DNA from: Ancylobacter lacus
GTDB taxonomy: Bacteria > Pseudomonadota > Alphaproteobacteria > Rhizobiales > Xanthobacteraceae
Direction: 5' to 3'
Length of the DNA: 64,000 bases
NCBI RefSeq assembly: GCF_018390635.1
Contig: NZ_JAHBGE010000008.1
Span: forward strand, 62,001 to 126,000
A model generated the notes under the pieces. It was not told where the DNA came from. It did not search any database and saw only the letters and a program-made list of their open reading frames with translations. Position numbers and translations under genes: made by a program. Below are positions 8,826 to 19,826 of the stretch, piece by piece (position 1 is the first letter of the stretch; each line of letters starts with the position of its first letter).

Positions 8826-10331
8826 TCATGCCGGCTGTGCCACCCGGAAGCGGCCGATCGCGTTGGAGATCAGCGGCCAGAGGCCGGCCACCAGGCCGAG
8901 GACCATGATGGTGGAGACCAGCGGGTTGGAGAAGAACACCCCGAGCGAGCCACCCGAGCCGAGCAGGGACTGGCGGAACGCCTCCTCCGCGCTGTCGCCG
9001 AGGACGATGGCGAGCACCAGCGGCGCCAGCGGGTAGCTGGTCTTCTTGAGCAGGTATCCCAGCACGCCGAACACCATCATCATCAGCACGTCGAAGACGT
9101 TGTTGTTCACGGTGTAGGCGCCGATCGCGCAGATCACCAGGATGACCGGGGCGATGATCGAGAACGGAATGCGCAGGATCGAGGCGAACAGCGGAACCGT
9201 GGTGAGCACCAGCAGCAGGCCGACGACGTTGCCGAGATACATGGAGGCGATCAGGCCCCACACGAACTCGCTCTGCTCCACGAAGAGCATCGGGCCGGGC
9301 TGGAGACCCCAGATCAGCAGGCCGCCCAGCAGCACCGCGGCGGTGGGCGAACCGGGGACGCCGAGGGCGAGCATCGGCAGCATCGCCGACGTGCCGGCGG
9401 CATGGGCCGCGGTCTCCGGCGCGATGACGCCCTCGATCTCGCCATTGCCGAAGTTCTTGCCGTTCTTGGACACGCGCTTGGCGATGCCATAGGCCATGAA
9501 GGAAGCGGGAGTCGCGCCGGCGGGGGTGATGCCCATCCAGCAGCCGATGATGCAGGAGCGCAGCGAGGTTGCCCAATAGCGCGGCAGCGTGGCCCAGGTC
9601 TTGAGAACGACCTTGGGGTCGATCTTGGCGGCCTTGCCGCGGAACTCCAGCCCTTCTTCCATGGTCAGCAGGATTTCGCCGATGCCGAACAGGCCGATGA
9701 CCGCGATCAGGAAGTCGAAGCCGTTCAGCAGTTCCTCGGAACCGAAGGTGAGGCGCAGCTGGCCGGTCACCATGTCAAGTCCGACCGCGGCGAGCGCGAA
9801 GCCGATCATCATGGAGACGATGGTCTTGGCCGGCGGTTCCTTGCTCATGCCGACGAAGGAGGCGAAGGCGAGGAAATACACCGCGAACTTCTCGGCCGGG
9901 CCGAACTGGAGGGCGAAGCGGGCAACCAGCGGCGCGATCAGGGTGATCATGATGACGGCGACGAAGGCGCCGACGAAGGACGAGGTGAAGGCCGCCGTGA
10001 GCGCTTCGCCCGCCTTGCCGTTGCGTGCCATCGGGTGGCCGTCGAAGGTGGTCGCCACCGACCATGGTTCGCCGGGGATGTTGAACAGCACCGAGGTGAT
10101 GGCGCCGCCGAACAGCGCACCCCAGTAGATGCAGGTCAGCAGAATGATGGCCGAGGTCGGCGACATCGAGAAGGTGAGCGGCAGCAGGATGGCGACGCCA
10201 TTGGCGCCGCCGAGGCCGGGCAGCACGCCGATGATCACGCCGAGCAGGATGCCCACCGCCATCAGCAATATGTTGAACGGATCCGAGGCTATGGCGAACC
10301 CGTGGTAGAGATTGATGAAATTGTCGAACAT
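8826..10331 (-). CDS. tctA: Tripartite tricarboxylate transporter large permease TctA
   Basis: 501 residues, the standard TctA length, with about 11-12 hydrophobic helices. The N-terminal family pattern V-I-G-V-L-P-G-L-G-G-A-N-G-V-A-I-L-L-P is near residues 38-56. Conserved repeats such as G-A-L-F-G-G-A-I-T-S and T-A-A-H-A-A-G-T-S-A are present. TctA forms the main cation-coupled transport channel of the TTT family and receives substrate from the periplasmic TctC. It lies 53 bp after tctB in the same direction. The substrate is probably a di- or tricarboxylate or a related organic acid and cannot be fixed by sequence. Confidence 0.95.
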   Translation of the reverse strand: MFDNFINLYHGFAIASDPFNILLMAVGILLGVIIGVLPGLGGANGVAILLPLTFSMSPTSAIILLTCIYWGALFGGAITSVLFNIPGEPWSVATTFDGHPMARNGKAGEALTAAFTSSFVGAFVAVIMITLIAPLVARFALQFGPAEKFAVYFLAFASFVGMSKEPPAKTIVSMMIGFALAAVGLDMVTGQLRLTFGSEELLNGFDFLIAVIGLFGIGEILLTMEEGLEFRGKAAKIDPKVVLKTWATLPRYWATSLRSCIIGCWMGITPAGATPASFMAYGIAKRVSKNGKNFGNGEIEGVIAPETAAHAAGTSAMLPMLALGVPGSPTAAVLLGGLLIWGLQPGPMLFVEQSEFVWGLIASMYLGNVVGLLLVLTTVPLFASILRIPFSIIAPVILVICAIGAYTVNNNVFDVLMMMVFGVLGYLLKKTSYPLAPLVLAIVLGDSAEEAFRQSLLGSGGSLGVFFSNPLVSTIMVLGLVAGLWPLISNAIGRFRVAQPA

Positions 10332-10384
10332 TGGCGCATCCCTGGGACGGCGCGAGCCGCCTGTGCATGTCTCGCGTTACGGGT

Positions 10385-10888
10385 TCAGAGTCCGAGCATG
10401 GCCTCGATGGGCCCCTTGGGCAGCGGGATGAGGAACCAGCGCTCAAGCGTGAGGAAGAAGAACACCGGCACGCCGATGGCCACGGCGAGCGTCAGGGGCC
10501 AGCCATATTTGCCGAGCCAGATCATGAAGAGGGTGATCAGAAGAAAGGACGGCACGTAGATCCCGAGATACGGGATCAGGATGACGTAGATCGTCGCCGG
10601 AATGAGCACCTTGAGGACCTGGCTCATCTGGCCCCATTCGGCGAACAGCTCGGTCGGGTCGACACGGAGCGCCTGAACGAGATTGATGATGCTGCAGCCG
10701 GCGATGACGAGACCGACATAGAACGGGAAGAAGCCGGCCTGGGGGCCGTCGCTGCTCCAGCCGACGCCGACCAGCAGGCTGCCATAGATGACGATGCCGC
10801 CGAAGAGGAGGGTGAGGAGCGCGGTGCCGAGTTCGGCATTGCGCTGCGTCGGCCCGGAGCCTGGGGCTCCGTGGGGTGGATGTGCCAT
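10385..10888 (-). CDS. tctB: Tripartite tricarboxylate transporter small permease TctB
   Basis: 167 residues from the ATG at 10888, chosen because GGAG lies just upstream on the minus strand; an upstream start at 10912 lacks this. After a polar leader there are four hydrophobic helices (about residues 22-45, 55-75, 95-125 and 130-155), the TctB layout. The second loop contains G-L-V-I-A-G-C. TctB is poorly conserved and is called partly from its position between tctC and tctA, but the helix pattern and length fit well. Confidence 0.88.
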   Translation of the reverse strand: MAHPPHGAPGSGPTQRNAELGTALLTLLFGGIVIYGSLLVGVGWSSDGPQAGFFPFYVGLVIAGCSIINLVQALRVDPTELFAEWGQMSQVLKVLIPATIYVILIPYLGIYVPSFLLITLFMIWLGKYGWPLTLAVAIGVPVFFFLTLERWFLIPLPKGPIEAMLGL

Positions 10889-11094
10889 CAGTGTCTCCGA
10901 AAAACCGCGCAAGAAGCCTTCCGGCGGGCAAGGCCCGCCAGGGATGGGTCGCGCCCAGCGCTTCAGGCTGGGCCTCTATGTTGTTGCCGGCATCCGCGCC
11001 GGAACGTCCGCCATCGGTGGGAGCGCCACGGTGGGCGCGTCCGACGCGCTCCCGCGTTCCTTTGGAAGAAACCGGAGCGCGGCAGGCGGAAGGG

Positions 11095-11127
11095 GTGTCG
11101 CGCACCGCACCAGGCGGTGCGCGACAC
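11095..11127 (-). terminator. Perfect 14-bp stem-loop directly after tctC
   Basis: GTGTCGCGCACCGC (11095-11108) pairs perfectly with GCGGTGCGCGACAC (11114-11127) around a five-base loop, 4 bp past the tctC stop. No T-run follows. Within an operon, such a hairpin after a binding-protein gene often protects the upstream mRNA or attenuates read-through, giving more binding protein than permease. Smaller GC hairpins follow in the same 243-bp gap, for example 10923-10939. Confidence 0.7.
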
Positions 11128-11131
11128 AGGC

Positions 11132-12139
11132 TCAGTTACCCGCGATAAAGCCGGCTTCCTGCATCAGAGCCTTGTGGTTCTTCTCACTGCCCTCGAGCCA
11201 GCTCACGAATTCCGGGCCGGCCATGAAGGTCGGGTTGAAAGCGCCGTCCTTCATGAGCTGCTGCCACTCGGGCGTCTCGCGGACCTTCTTGAAGAGGTCG
11301 ACGAAGTACGCCACCTGCTCGGCGCTGACCCCCGGCGGCATGAAGATGCCGCGCAGCATCAGATATTCCACGTCGACACCGGCCGACTTGCAGGTCGGCA
11401 CGCTCGACCAGGAGAGGTCGCCGAGGATCTTGTCGGTGTAGGGGAGGGTCTTGTCGTCGAAGACGCAGAGCGGACGAACCTTGTCGCCGCGCCACTGGGA
11501 GACCGCTTCGATCGGGTTGTTCACGGTGGAGTCGACATGGCCGCCGACGAGCTGCACGGCGACCTCGCCACCGCCCTTGTACGGAATGTAGGTCAGCTTC
11601 TTGCCGATGGCCTTCTCGAAGGCGACCGTGATGATCTGGTCTTCCTGCTTGGAGCCGGTGCCGCCCATCTTGAAGGTGCCGTCCGGCGCCGCCTTGATGG
11701 CCGTGACATATTCCTGCGCGGTCTTGTAGGGCTTCTCGGCGTTCACCCACAGGACGAATTCGTCCAGCGCCAGCATCGCGACGGGGGTCAGGTCCTTCCA
11801 GTTGAAGGGAATGCCGGTCGCGAGCGGGGTGGTGAACAGGTTCGAGAGGGTGATGACGATCTTGTGCGGGTTGGCCTTGGAGTTCTTGACGTCAAGGAAG
11901 CCTTCGCCGCCGGCGCCGCCCGACTTGTTGATGACCACGAGCTGGGTCGACATCAGCGAATGCTTGGCAATGATGCCCTGCAGCGTGCGCGCCATCTGAT
12001 CGGCGCCGCCGCCGGTGCCGGCGGGCACGATGAATTCGACCGGCTTGGTCGGCTCCCAGGCCGCCGCAGGCTGGAGAGACATCGCTGTAATGCCCAGCGC
12101 GGTGATGGCGCCGAGACCAAAGGCGTTGAAAATGTTCAT
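11132..12139 (-). CDS. tctC: Tripartite tricarboxylate transporter substrate-binding protein TctC (Bug family)
   Basis: 335 residues with a Sec signal peptide (hydrophobic core about 8-22, cleavage after A-A-A near residue 27). A mature Bug/TctC fold follows, starting W-E-P-T-K-P-V-E-F-I-V-P with the G-T-G-G-G-A-D ligand-loop motif near residues 41-47. It captures an organic acid in the periplasm and presents it to TctBA. It is first in the tctC-tctB-tctA order and is preceded by a long AT-rich control region. The second Bug-type protein in the window is not encoded beside permease genes. Confidence 0.94.
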   Translation of the reverse strand: MNIFNAFGLGAITALGITAMSLQPAAAWEPTKPVEFIVPAGTGGGADQMARTLQGIIAKHSLMSTQLVVINKSGGAGGEGFLDVKNSKANPHKIVITLSNLFTTPLATGIPFNWKDLTPVAMLALDEFVLWVNAEKPYKTAQEYVTAIKAAPDGTFKMGGTGSKQEDQIITVAFEKAIGKKLTYIPYKGGGEVAVQLVGGHVDSTVNNPIEAVSQWRGDKVRPLCVFDDKTLPYTDKILGDLSWSSVPTCKSAGVDVEYLMLRGIFMPPGVSAEQVAYFVDLFKKVRETPEWQQLMKDGAFNPTFMAGPEFVSWLEGSEKNHKALMQEAGFIAGN

Positions 12140-12270
12140 CTACCGTTTCCTTCCCAAAGGGTTCGTCCAACTGCCGATCATTTTGCGTCGGCATGTTTTT
12201 TTGCGCCGCCCCTCGGGCCCCGACGTGGCGGCACCACAATGACCGAACGGCCGTTCAGCCGCGCCCTCGG

Positions 12271-12415
12271 TTATTATGTAGAATAAGGTGTACCAAGAAT
12301 CCGTGGCCGACAAGCACTAATTCCAAAGTGGAATGCTGCGACGCAAGGTCAGTGAGTTTGCTTGTTTCTGAAGCGTTGGCATCTGTAATAATGTTCTTGG
12401 TATACGTAATACTCG
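12271..12415 (-). promoter_or_regulatory. AT-rich control region of tctCBA with two GntR-like sites
   Basis: The ~145 bp upstream of tctC is strikingly AT-rich for this genome. It holds two GT/AC-centred dyads: GGTGTACC at 12287-12294, preceded by TTATTATGTAGAATAA, and TTGGTATACGTAA at 12397-12409. FCD-type GntR regulators commonly bind short dyads of this kind. Assignment to the regulator at 7688-8407 is inference. Confidence 0.5.
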
Positions 12416-12939
12416 ATGCCCGAATATGTTGCGCGAATTCTTGCAAGCCACTGTTGTCACGAGCGAATTACGTCGCTCGTATCCGCCGGTAAGGTCTGCG
12501 CGCAGGGTATGACGGGTGAAGGCGCCGTCAGACAGCCGGTGGCGGGTGCTGCTTTCCCTCCCGCCGCCACGACGGCCGGATACTCGCGGCGTCAAGTAAT
12601 GCCGGGTACCTGTTCGCGGGAGATGGCGGTCGCCGCTACGGAGCCGGTGACCCCCTGGCAAACACCGCTGCGGCAGGGCCGTTGGTGACTTCACGCCGGT
12701 TGGTGGTGCGCGGGCTCCATCTGCGGCATGTCGCTGCGTGGAGGCGGCGCTACGAATGTGCGGGCGGGAGTTCGACCGTGGCACGGCCGCCAGCCGCTGC
12801 CCAACTTCCTCCTGTCCTCTGTCGCACTGCGGAATCGTTTTTGCTAGAAACGGCCCGTGGCGCAGGCCTTTGCGTCGCGCCACGGGGACGCGTTTCGCGT
12901 CGTCACGGCGGCCGCCGGCCGCATGAGGAGAGGTTCCCT
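12416..12939. other. Long non-coding stretch upstream of zwf
   Basis: No gene is supported between the tctC control region and zwf. The base composition changes from AT-rich to normal GC at about 12480. The only structured element I see is the inverted repeat CGTTT-N7-AAACG at 12836-12852, 87 bp before the zwf ATG, which could be an operator or promoter element. No match to a known regulator was recognised. Confidence 0.4.
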
Positions 12940-14418
12940 ATGACCAGCCGTGTGATTCCGGTGGCTCCCTTCGTTCTCACGGTCTTCGGCGCGACCGGCG
13001 ATCTGTCGCGCCGCAAGCTGATTCCCGCCCTGTTCCATCGCGATCTCGCCGGGCAGCTCCCGGACGAGGCCACCATCGTCGGTGTGTCCCGCCGCCACAT
13101 GAGCGACGAGGAGTTCCGCCATTTCGCGAGCCAGGCCCTCGCGGACCACGTTCCGGCCTCGGAACTCGAGGGATCGGAGGTGGAGCGCTTTCTCGGCCGC
13201 CTGCACTATGTCACCGTCAATGCCGAGGGCGAGGAAGGCTGGAGCGAGCTGGCGAGCGCGATCGCCGGACAGGGCGACCGGATTCGTGTCTATTACCTCG
13301 CCACGGCGCCGCACCTGTTTGGCCCCATCTGCGAGAAGCTCGGCAAATACGGGCTGTCGGAGCAGGGCGCTCGCGTGGTCATCGAGAAGCCGATCGGCAA
13401 GGATCTCGCCTCCGCCCTCGCCCTCAACGAGCAGGTCGGCCGCTACTTCCCGGAAGATCGGGTGTACCGCATCGACCACTATCTCGGTAAGGAGACGGTG
13501 CAGAACCTGATGGCGCTGCGCTTTGCCAATGCCCTGTTCGAGCCGCTGTGGAACAACGCCCACATTGACCATGTCCAGCTCACGGTGGCGGAAAGCCTCG
13601 GGGTGGAAGAGCGCGCCGGCTATTACGACACCGCCGGCGCCATGCGCGACATGGTGCAGAACCACCTGCTCCAGCTCCTCTGCCTGGTGGCCATGGAGCC
13701 GCCCTCCTCGCTCGACGCCGACGCTGTGCGCGACGAGAAGCTCAAGGTGCTGCGCGCGTTGAAGCCGATCAACGAGCACAATGTGGCGAGCGTCACCGTG
13801 CGCGGGCAGTACCGCGCCGGCGCCTCCTCGGGCGGGGCCGTGCCCGGTTATCTTGAAGAACTGGGCTCCACCCGCAGCCAGACCGAGACCTTCGTCGCCG
13901 TCAAAGCCGAGGTGGAGAACTGGCGCTGGGCCGGCGTGCCGTTCTACCTGCGCACCGGCAAGCGGCTGGCCTCGCGCGTGTCGGAAATCGTGGTCGGCTT
14001 CCGCAATGTGCCCCATTCGGTGTTCGGGGAATCGGTCGGGGCGATCGAGCCCAACCGGCTGGTCATCCGCCTGCAGCCGGACGAGGGCGTCAAGCTGTGG
14101 CTGATGATCAAGGACCCCGGTCCGGGTGGCATCCGCCTGTCGCATGTGCCGCTCGACATGAGCTTCGCCAAGGCCTTCAAGGTGCGCAATCCCGACGCCT
14201 ATGAGCGCCTGCTGCTCGACGTGGTGCGCGGTAACCAGACCCTGTTCATGCGCCGCGACGAGGTCGAGGCGGCCTGGAAGTGGGTGGACCCGATTCTCTC
14301 CGCATGGCGCAACGTCAAGGAGCCGCCGCGCCCCTACACGGCCGGCACCTGGGGTCCATCGGCCGCCATTGCCCTCATCGAGAGGGATGGCCGGACATGG
14401 CTGGAGGATGGTGCGTGA
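12940..14418 (+). CDS. zwf: Glucose-6-phosphate 1-dehydrogenase
   Basis: 492 residues. The NAD(P)-binding motif G-A-T-G-D-L-S-R-R lies near residues 12-20 and the active-site signature R-I-D-H-Y-L-G-K-E at 177-185, which contains the catalytic His. The enzyme oxidises glucose 6-phosphate to 6-phosphogluconolactone, making NAD(P)H. The ATG at 12940 follows GAGGAGAGG. The stop overlaps the pgl start (GTGA), so the two are translationally coupled. With pgl and edd it feeds the Entner-Doudoroff route. Confidence 0.97.
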   Translation: MTSRVIPVAPFVLTVFGATGDLSRRKLIPALFHRDLAGQLPDEATIVGVSRRHMSDEEFRHFASQALADHVPASELEGSEVERFLGRLHYVTVNAEGEEGWSELASAIAGQGDRIRVYYLATAPHLFGPICEKLGKYGLSEQGARVVIEKPIGKDLASALALNEQVGRYFPEDRVYRIDHYLGKETVQNLMALRFANALFEPLWNNAHIDHVQLTVAESLGVEERAGYYDTAGAMRDMVQNHLLQLLCLVAMEPPSSLDADAVRDEKLKVLRALKPINEHNVASVTVRGQYRAGASSGGAVPGYLEELGSTRSQTETFVAVKAEVENWRWAGVPFYLRTGKRLASRVSEIVVGFRNVPHSVFGESVGAIEPNRLVIRLQPDEGVKLWLMIKDPGPGGIRLSHVPLDMSFAKAFKVRNPDAYERLLLDVVRGNQTLFMRRDEVEAAWKWVDPILSAWRNVKEPPRPYTAGTWGPSAAIALIERDGRTWLEDGA

Positions 14419-15128
14419 GCTGGCATCCCGGCCATGGCCTGACCGTGCACGGCTTCTCCTCCGCGGCGGCGCTGGCGGAGGGGCTGGCAGCCCATGTCGC
14501 GGCCACGCTGCGGGCGGGAGTCGCGGAAAAGGGCGCCGCCAGCTTCGCGGTGTCCGGCGGCCGCACGCCCGTGAACTTCTTCGAGGCGCTGTCGGCGCAG
14601 CCGCTGCCCTGGGCCAGGGTCAGCCTCACACTGGTGGACGAGCGCTGGGTGCGGGAGTCCTCCGAGCGCTCCAATGCCCGTCTGGTGCGGCAGCATCTGC
14701 TGCGTGGGGAGGCGGCCGGGGCGCGCTTCGTGCCGCTCGCCAACGACGCCCCAACCCCGGAGGACGGCCTCTTCGCGGTGAACGAGGCGCTGGAGGACCT
14801 GCACTGGCCGCTTGCCTGCGCCGTGCTGGGCATGGGGGATGACGGCCACACCGCCTCCTTCTTCCCCGGAGGCGATCATCTGGCGGAGGCCATCGACCCG
14901 AAGGGAGCGCTGGGCCTCGTTCCGATGCGGGCGGCGGGTGCCGGCGAGCCGCGCATCACGCTGACGCTGCCGGTGCTGCTGGCCGCCGACCTTCTGGTGC
15001 TCCACATCGAGGGAGAGGCCAAGCGTGCGGTGCTTGAGAAGGCCCTGGAGGACGGCCCGGCCGAGGAGATGCCCATCCGTGCCGTCCTGCGGTCGGCCCG
15101 GCCGCCGCAGGTGTTCTGGTGCCCGTAA
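14415..15128 (+). CDS. pgl: 6-phosphogluconolactonase
   Basis: 237 residues of the DevB/Pgl type (NagB-like fold). It shows the S-G-G-R-T-P substrate loop near residue 44, L-V-D-E-R-W-V near 74 and [13 protein letters not shown] near 140. It hydrolyses 6-phosphogluconolactone to 6-phosphogluconate. The GTG at 14415 overlaps the zwf stop and has GGAGG seven bases upstream. An in-frame ATG at 14397 inside zwf is the alternative. It is the second gene of zwf-pgl-edd. Confidence 0.96.
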   Translation: MSWHPGHGLTVHGFSSAAALAEGLAAHVAATLRAGVAEKGAASFAVSGGRTPVNFFEALSAQPLPWARVSLTLVDERWVRESSERSNARLVRQHLLRGEAAGARFVPLANDAPTPEDGLFAVNEALEDLHWPLACAVLGMGDDGHTASFFPGGDHLAEAIDPKGALGLVPMRAAGAGEPRITLTLPVLLAADLLVLHIEGEAKRAVLEKALEDGPAEEMPIRAVLRSARPPQVFWCP

Positions 15129-15187
15129 AACCGGGCCATGCATGTCCGCCGAAAAATTGCCTATCACCTTTACGTCAGGAGGTCCCC

Positions 15188-17032
15188 ATGGCCGACCCCG
15201 CCCTTTCTTCCGGCATTCATGCGCGCATCGGCGAGGTGACCGAGCGCATCGTGCGCCGCTCGCACGACCGCCGCGCCCGCTATCTCGACCGCATCGCCGA
15301 GGCCGCCGAGAAGCAGCCGAGTCGGGCCCGGCTCGGCTGCGCCAACCAGGCCCACGGCTTTGCCGCCTGCGGGCCGTCCGACAAGGCGATGCTGCGGCAG
15401 GGCGCCGGGGCGAACCTCGCCATCGTCACCGCCTATAACGACATGCTGTCGGCGCATCAGCCCTATGAGCGCTATCCCGATCTGATCCGGGCGGCGGCCC
15501 GGGCGGCGGGTGGCGTCGCCCAGGTGGCCGGCGGGGTGCCGGCCATGTGCGACGGCGTCACCCAGGGCGAGGCGGGGATGGAGCTCTCGCTGTTCTCCCG
15601 CGACGTCATCGCGCTCTCCACCGCTGTGGCACTGTCGCACCAGACCTTCGACGCGGCGGTCTTCCTCGGCATCTGCGACAAGATCGTGCCCGGCCTCGTC
15701 ATCGGTGCCCTCTCCTTCGGGCATCTGCCGGCGGTGTTCATCCCCGCGGGGCCGATGACCTCGGGCCTGCCCAATGACGAGAAGGCCAAGATCCGGCAGC
15801 TCTTCGCCGAGGGCAAGGTGGGGCGCGACGCCCTGCTGGAGGCCGAGGCGCAGTCCTATCATGGACCCGGTACCTGCACCTTCTACGGCACCGCCAACAC
15901 CAACCAGATGATGATGGAGATCATGGGCCTGCATCTGCCCGGCGCCTCCTTCGTCAACCCCAACACCCCGTTGCGCGACGCCCTCACCACCACGGCGGCG
16001 GAGCGCGCCATGGCGATGACGGCGCTGGGCAATGATTACCGCCCGATCGGGCGGATGATGGACGAACGGGCTTTCGTCAACGGCGTCGTCGGTCTTCATG
16101 CCACGGGCGGCTCGACCAACCACACCCTCCACATCGTCGCCATGGCCGCCGCCGCCGGCATCACCATGACCTGGGACGATTTCTCCGATCTCGCCGAGGT
16201 GACGCCTCTGCTCTGCCGCGTCTACCCCAACGGCAAGGCCGACGTGAACCATTTCCACGCCGCGGGCGGGATGGGTTTCGTCATCCGCGAGCTGCTCGGG
16301 CACGGCCTGCTCCACCGCGACGTCGAGACGGTGTGGGGCGGCGGGCTGGACGCCTATGTGCAGGAGCCCGTCCTGAAGGACGACGGCGCGCTGGACTGGC
16401 GCGAGGCCGCAACGGCAAGCGGCGATGAGGCGGTGCTCCGGGGCGTCGGGACGCCGTTCCAGGCCACCGGCGGGCTGCGGCTGCTCTCGGGCGACCTCGG
16501 CAAGGCGGTGATCAAGACCTCGGCCATCGCGCCGGAGCGTCACGTCATCGAGGCGCCGGCCCGGGTGTTCCACTCGCAGGAGGCGCTGCAGGCCGCGTTC
16601 AAGGCCGGCGAGCTCACCGGCGATCTGGTCGCCGTGGTCCGTTTCCAGGGTCCGAAGGCCAATGGCATGCCGGAGCTGCACAAGCTGATGCCGCCGCTTG
16701 GCGTGCTGCAAGACCGCGGCTTCCGGGTCGCCCTCGTCACCGACGGGCGGCTGTCCGGCGCGTCCGGCAAGGTGCCGGCGGCGATCCATGTCACCCCCGA
16801 GGCGGCCGATGGCGGCCCGATCGCGCTGATCCGCGACGGCGACATCGTCCGTGTCGACGCCGTGAACGGCACGCTCACCGTGCTGGTCGACGAGGTGGCG
16901 TGGGCCGAGCGCGCGCCCGCCTCGGCCAATCTGGCGGCCTCGCATGTCGGCGTCGGCCGCGAGCTGTTCACCGCCTTCCGGGCGGCGGTGGGAACCGCCG
17001 ATACGGGGGCGAGCATCTTCGCGGTGGCGTGA
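15188..17032 (+). CDS. edd: Phosphogluconate dehydratase (Entner-Doudoroff)
   Basis: 614 residues, normal for Edd and distinguished from IlvD by its N-terminal region and by C-A-N-Q-A-H-G-F-A near residue 51. Family motifs include [18 protein letters not shown], the cluster-ligand region [11 protein letters not shown], the segment [16 protein letters not shown] and [10 protein letters not shown]. It is a Fe-S enzyme dehydrating 6-phosphogluconate to KDPG. AGGAGG precedes the ATG. The partner aldolase gene eda does not follow; the gene ends at a terminator facing mmsA. Confidence 0.97.
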   Translation: MADPALSSGIHARIGEVTERIVRRSHDRRARYLDRIAEAAEKQPSRARLGCANQAHGFAACGPSDKAMLRQGAGANLAIVTAYNDMLSAHQPYERYPDLIRAAARAAGGVAQVAGGVPAMCDGVTQGEAGMELSLFSRDVIALSTAVALSHQTFDAAVFLGICDKIVPGLVIGALSFGHLPAVFIPAGPMTSGLPNDEKAKIRQLFAEGKVGRDALLEAEAQSYHGPGTCTFYGTANTNQMMMEIMGLHLPGASFVNPNTPLRDALTTTAAERAMAMTALGNDYRPIGRMMDERAFVNGVVGLHATGGSTNHTLHIVAMAAAAGITMTWDDFSDLAEVTPLLCRVYPNGKADVNHFHAAGGMGFVIRELLGHGLLHRDVETVWGGGLDAYVQEPVLKDDGALDWREAATASGDEAVLRGVGTPFQATGGLRLLSGDLGKAVIKTSAIAPERHVIEAPARVFHSQEALQAAFKAGELTGDLVAVVRFQGPKANGMPELHKLMPPLGVLQDRGFRVALVTDGRLSGASGKVPAAIHVTPEAADGGPIALIRDGDIVRVDAVNGTLTVLVDEVAWAERAPASANLAASHVGVGRELFTAFRAAVGTADTGASIFAVA

Positions 17033-17034
17033 GC

Positions 17035-17063
17035 GGGCGGCGGGTGATGCCCGCCGCCCTTTT
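17035..17063 (+). terminator. Intrinsic terminator after edd
   Basis: GGGCGGCGGG and CCCGCCGCCC pair perfectly around a TGATG loop and are followed by TTTT, two bases past the edd stop codon. It ends the zwf-pgl-edd unit before the opposing mmsA gene. Confidence 0.92.
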
Positions 17064-17075
17064 GTCGCGGAGGCG

Positions 17076-18566
<1,491 letters not shown>

Positions 18567-18670
18567 GGATTCCGTTTCCTCCGTTCGCGACTGTGTCGAC
18601 GCTTTTGCGCCACCATTCCTCATCCGCCGGGGTGGAGGCCGTCAAGCCGCCTTCCGCTGGGGGTGGCGCG

Positions 18671-19654
18671 TCAGAGCCCCAGGGCTGTCAGGAGATCACG
18701 GAGGCGTTCCGTCTCGGCCTGCACGTAGACCTCGAACGGCTCGCCGCCGAGATAGGCGCTGATCCAGTTGTACTGGTACAGCTTCGATCTCCAGGTCAGG
18801 GTTGAGACCATGCGGTCGGTCATTCCCAACAGGGCCTGATAGCCGCTCTGGCTGATGCCGGGCGAGGCGAAGAGGCCGCACCAATTGGGTGTCCGGCAGT
18901 CGACGCCGTATTCAAACAGCGTAGGCACGTTCAGCCCGGGCAGCCGCTGGGGCGCCGCAACCGCGAGGGCGCGCAGCAGGCCGGAGCCGAGATACGGCAC
19001 CAGGTCGCTCAGATTGATGACGCCGCATTCCACCTGGCCCGCCAGGACCGCCTTCAGGCCTGCCGCCCCGGTGACGCTCGGGCGATAGGAAACGGCGTTC
19101 GCCGGCAGGTTCAGCTGGCGTGCGATCGAAAGCGCGAGGAGGTGGCCGGTGCTGCCGAGTTTCGCACCCGTCCAGCGCACGCTCTCGGGCGCCGCCACCC
19201 AGGCGGCGGCGAGTTCGCTGAAGTTCGCGGCGGGATTGTCGCGGCTCACCACCACGACCCCGTAATCGTTGAGCAGCCGTACCAGCGGTCGCGTCGAGGA
19301 CAGGTAGATGGCGGCGTGCCGGTAGAGCAGCGTGCCGATGATCGCACCGCTGGCTATCAGCACCGTTGTCGAAGGGTCTGTCCGCGGAGAGAGCAGCTTC
19401 GAAACCGCGTCGCTCGCTTCCCCGCTGGCGGTGAGCTCGATCCTGGCGTCGATCCCTGCTTCCCCGAGGCAGTCCGCCAGTACGTTGCCCACAAGGTCGA
19501 GCCCGGTACCTCCCAGAGTCGGTACCAGAATGTTGAGCGTCCGGGGCGGGAGGATGGCGGGCGTATGGACCTGTGCGCCCGCGATGGCCGGTGCCCCCAC
19601 CACCAAGGTGGAGAGACATCCGAAGGTAAAATGGCGCCGGTCCGGCCTGCTCAT
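18671..19654 (-). CDS. Orphan Bug/TctC-type periplasmic binding protein
   Basis: 327 residues with an N-terminal signal (R-R-H-F-T-F followed by a hydrophobic core to about residue 26, A-I-A-G-A). A Bug fold follows: L-N-I-L-V-P-T-L-G-G-T-G-L-D near 39-52 replaces the usual P-x-x-x-G-G-x-x-D ligand loop. No TctA or TctB permease gene is adjacent. It shares direction with the GntR gene at 19827-20504 and lies next to the hydroxyproline genes. It may bind a hydroxyproline-related compound or act as an extra receptor for a distant permease; both are inference. Confidence 0.82.
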   Translation of the reverse strand: MSRPDRRHFTFGCLSTLVVGAPAIAGAQVHTPAILPPRTLNILVPTLGGTGLDLVGNVLADCLGEAGIDARIELTASGEASDAVSKLLSPRTDPSTTVLIASGAIIGTLLYRHAAIYLSSTRPLVRLLNDYGVVVVSRDNPAANFSELAAAWVAAPESVRWTGAKLGSTGHLLALSIARQLNLPANAVSYRPSVTGAAGLKAVLAGQVECGVINLSDLVPYLGSGLLRALAVAAPQRLPGLNVPTLFEYGVDCRTPNWCGLFASPGISQSGYQALLGMTDRMVSTLTWRSKLYQYNWISAYLGGEPFEVYVQAETERLRDLLTALGL

Positions 19655-19740
19655 GAATATGTTACCGGCAGAGATAGCGCGTCACACCAAGGTGAGGCGA
19701 CGTTCGAATGGCGCTGGTTCCATTTGGGCTCTCAGCACCA

Positions 19741-19790
19741 TGGAAATTGCATCATATATATACGCAATATTGGAATATGTGATACGGCCT
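19741..19790 (-). promoter_or_regulatory. AT-rich promoter/operator region of the orphan Bug gene
   Basis: A short AT island (ATCATATATATACGC, then GCAATATTGGAATATG at 19764-19779) sits in the 172 bp between the gntR stop and the Bug start. It shares the half-site ATTGGA and the element ATATTGC (here reversed as GCAATAT) with the control region at 20531-20550. A common regulator is plausible. Confidence 0.45.
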
Positions 19791-19826
19791 CAGGCCATTT
19801 TGCAATTTCGCGGTGCTGCCCTTCCG

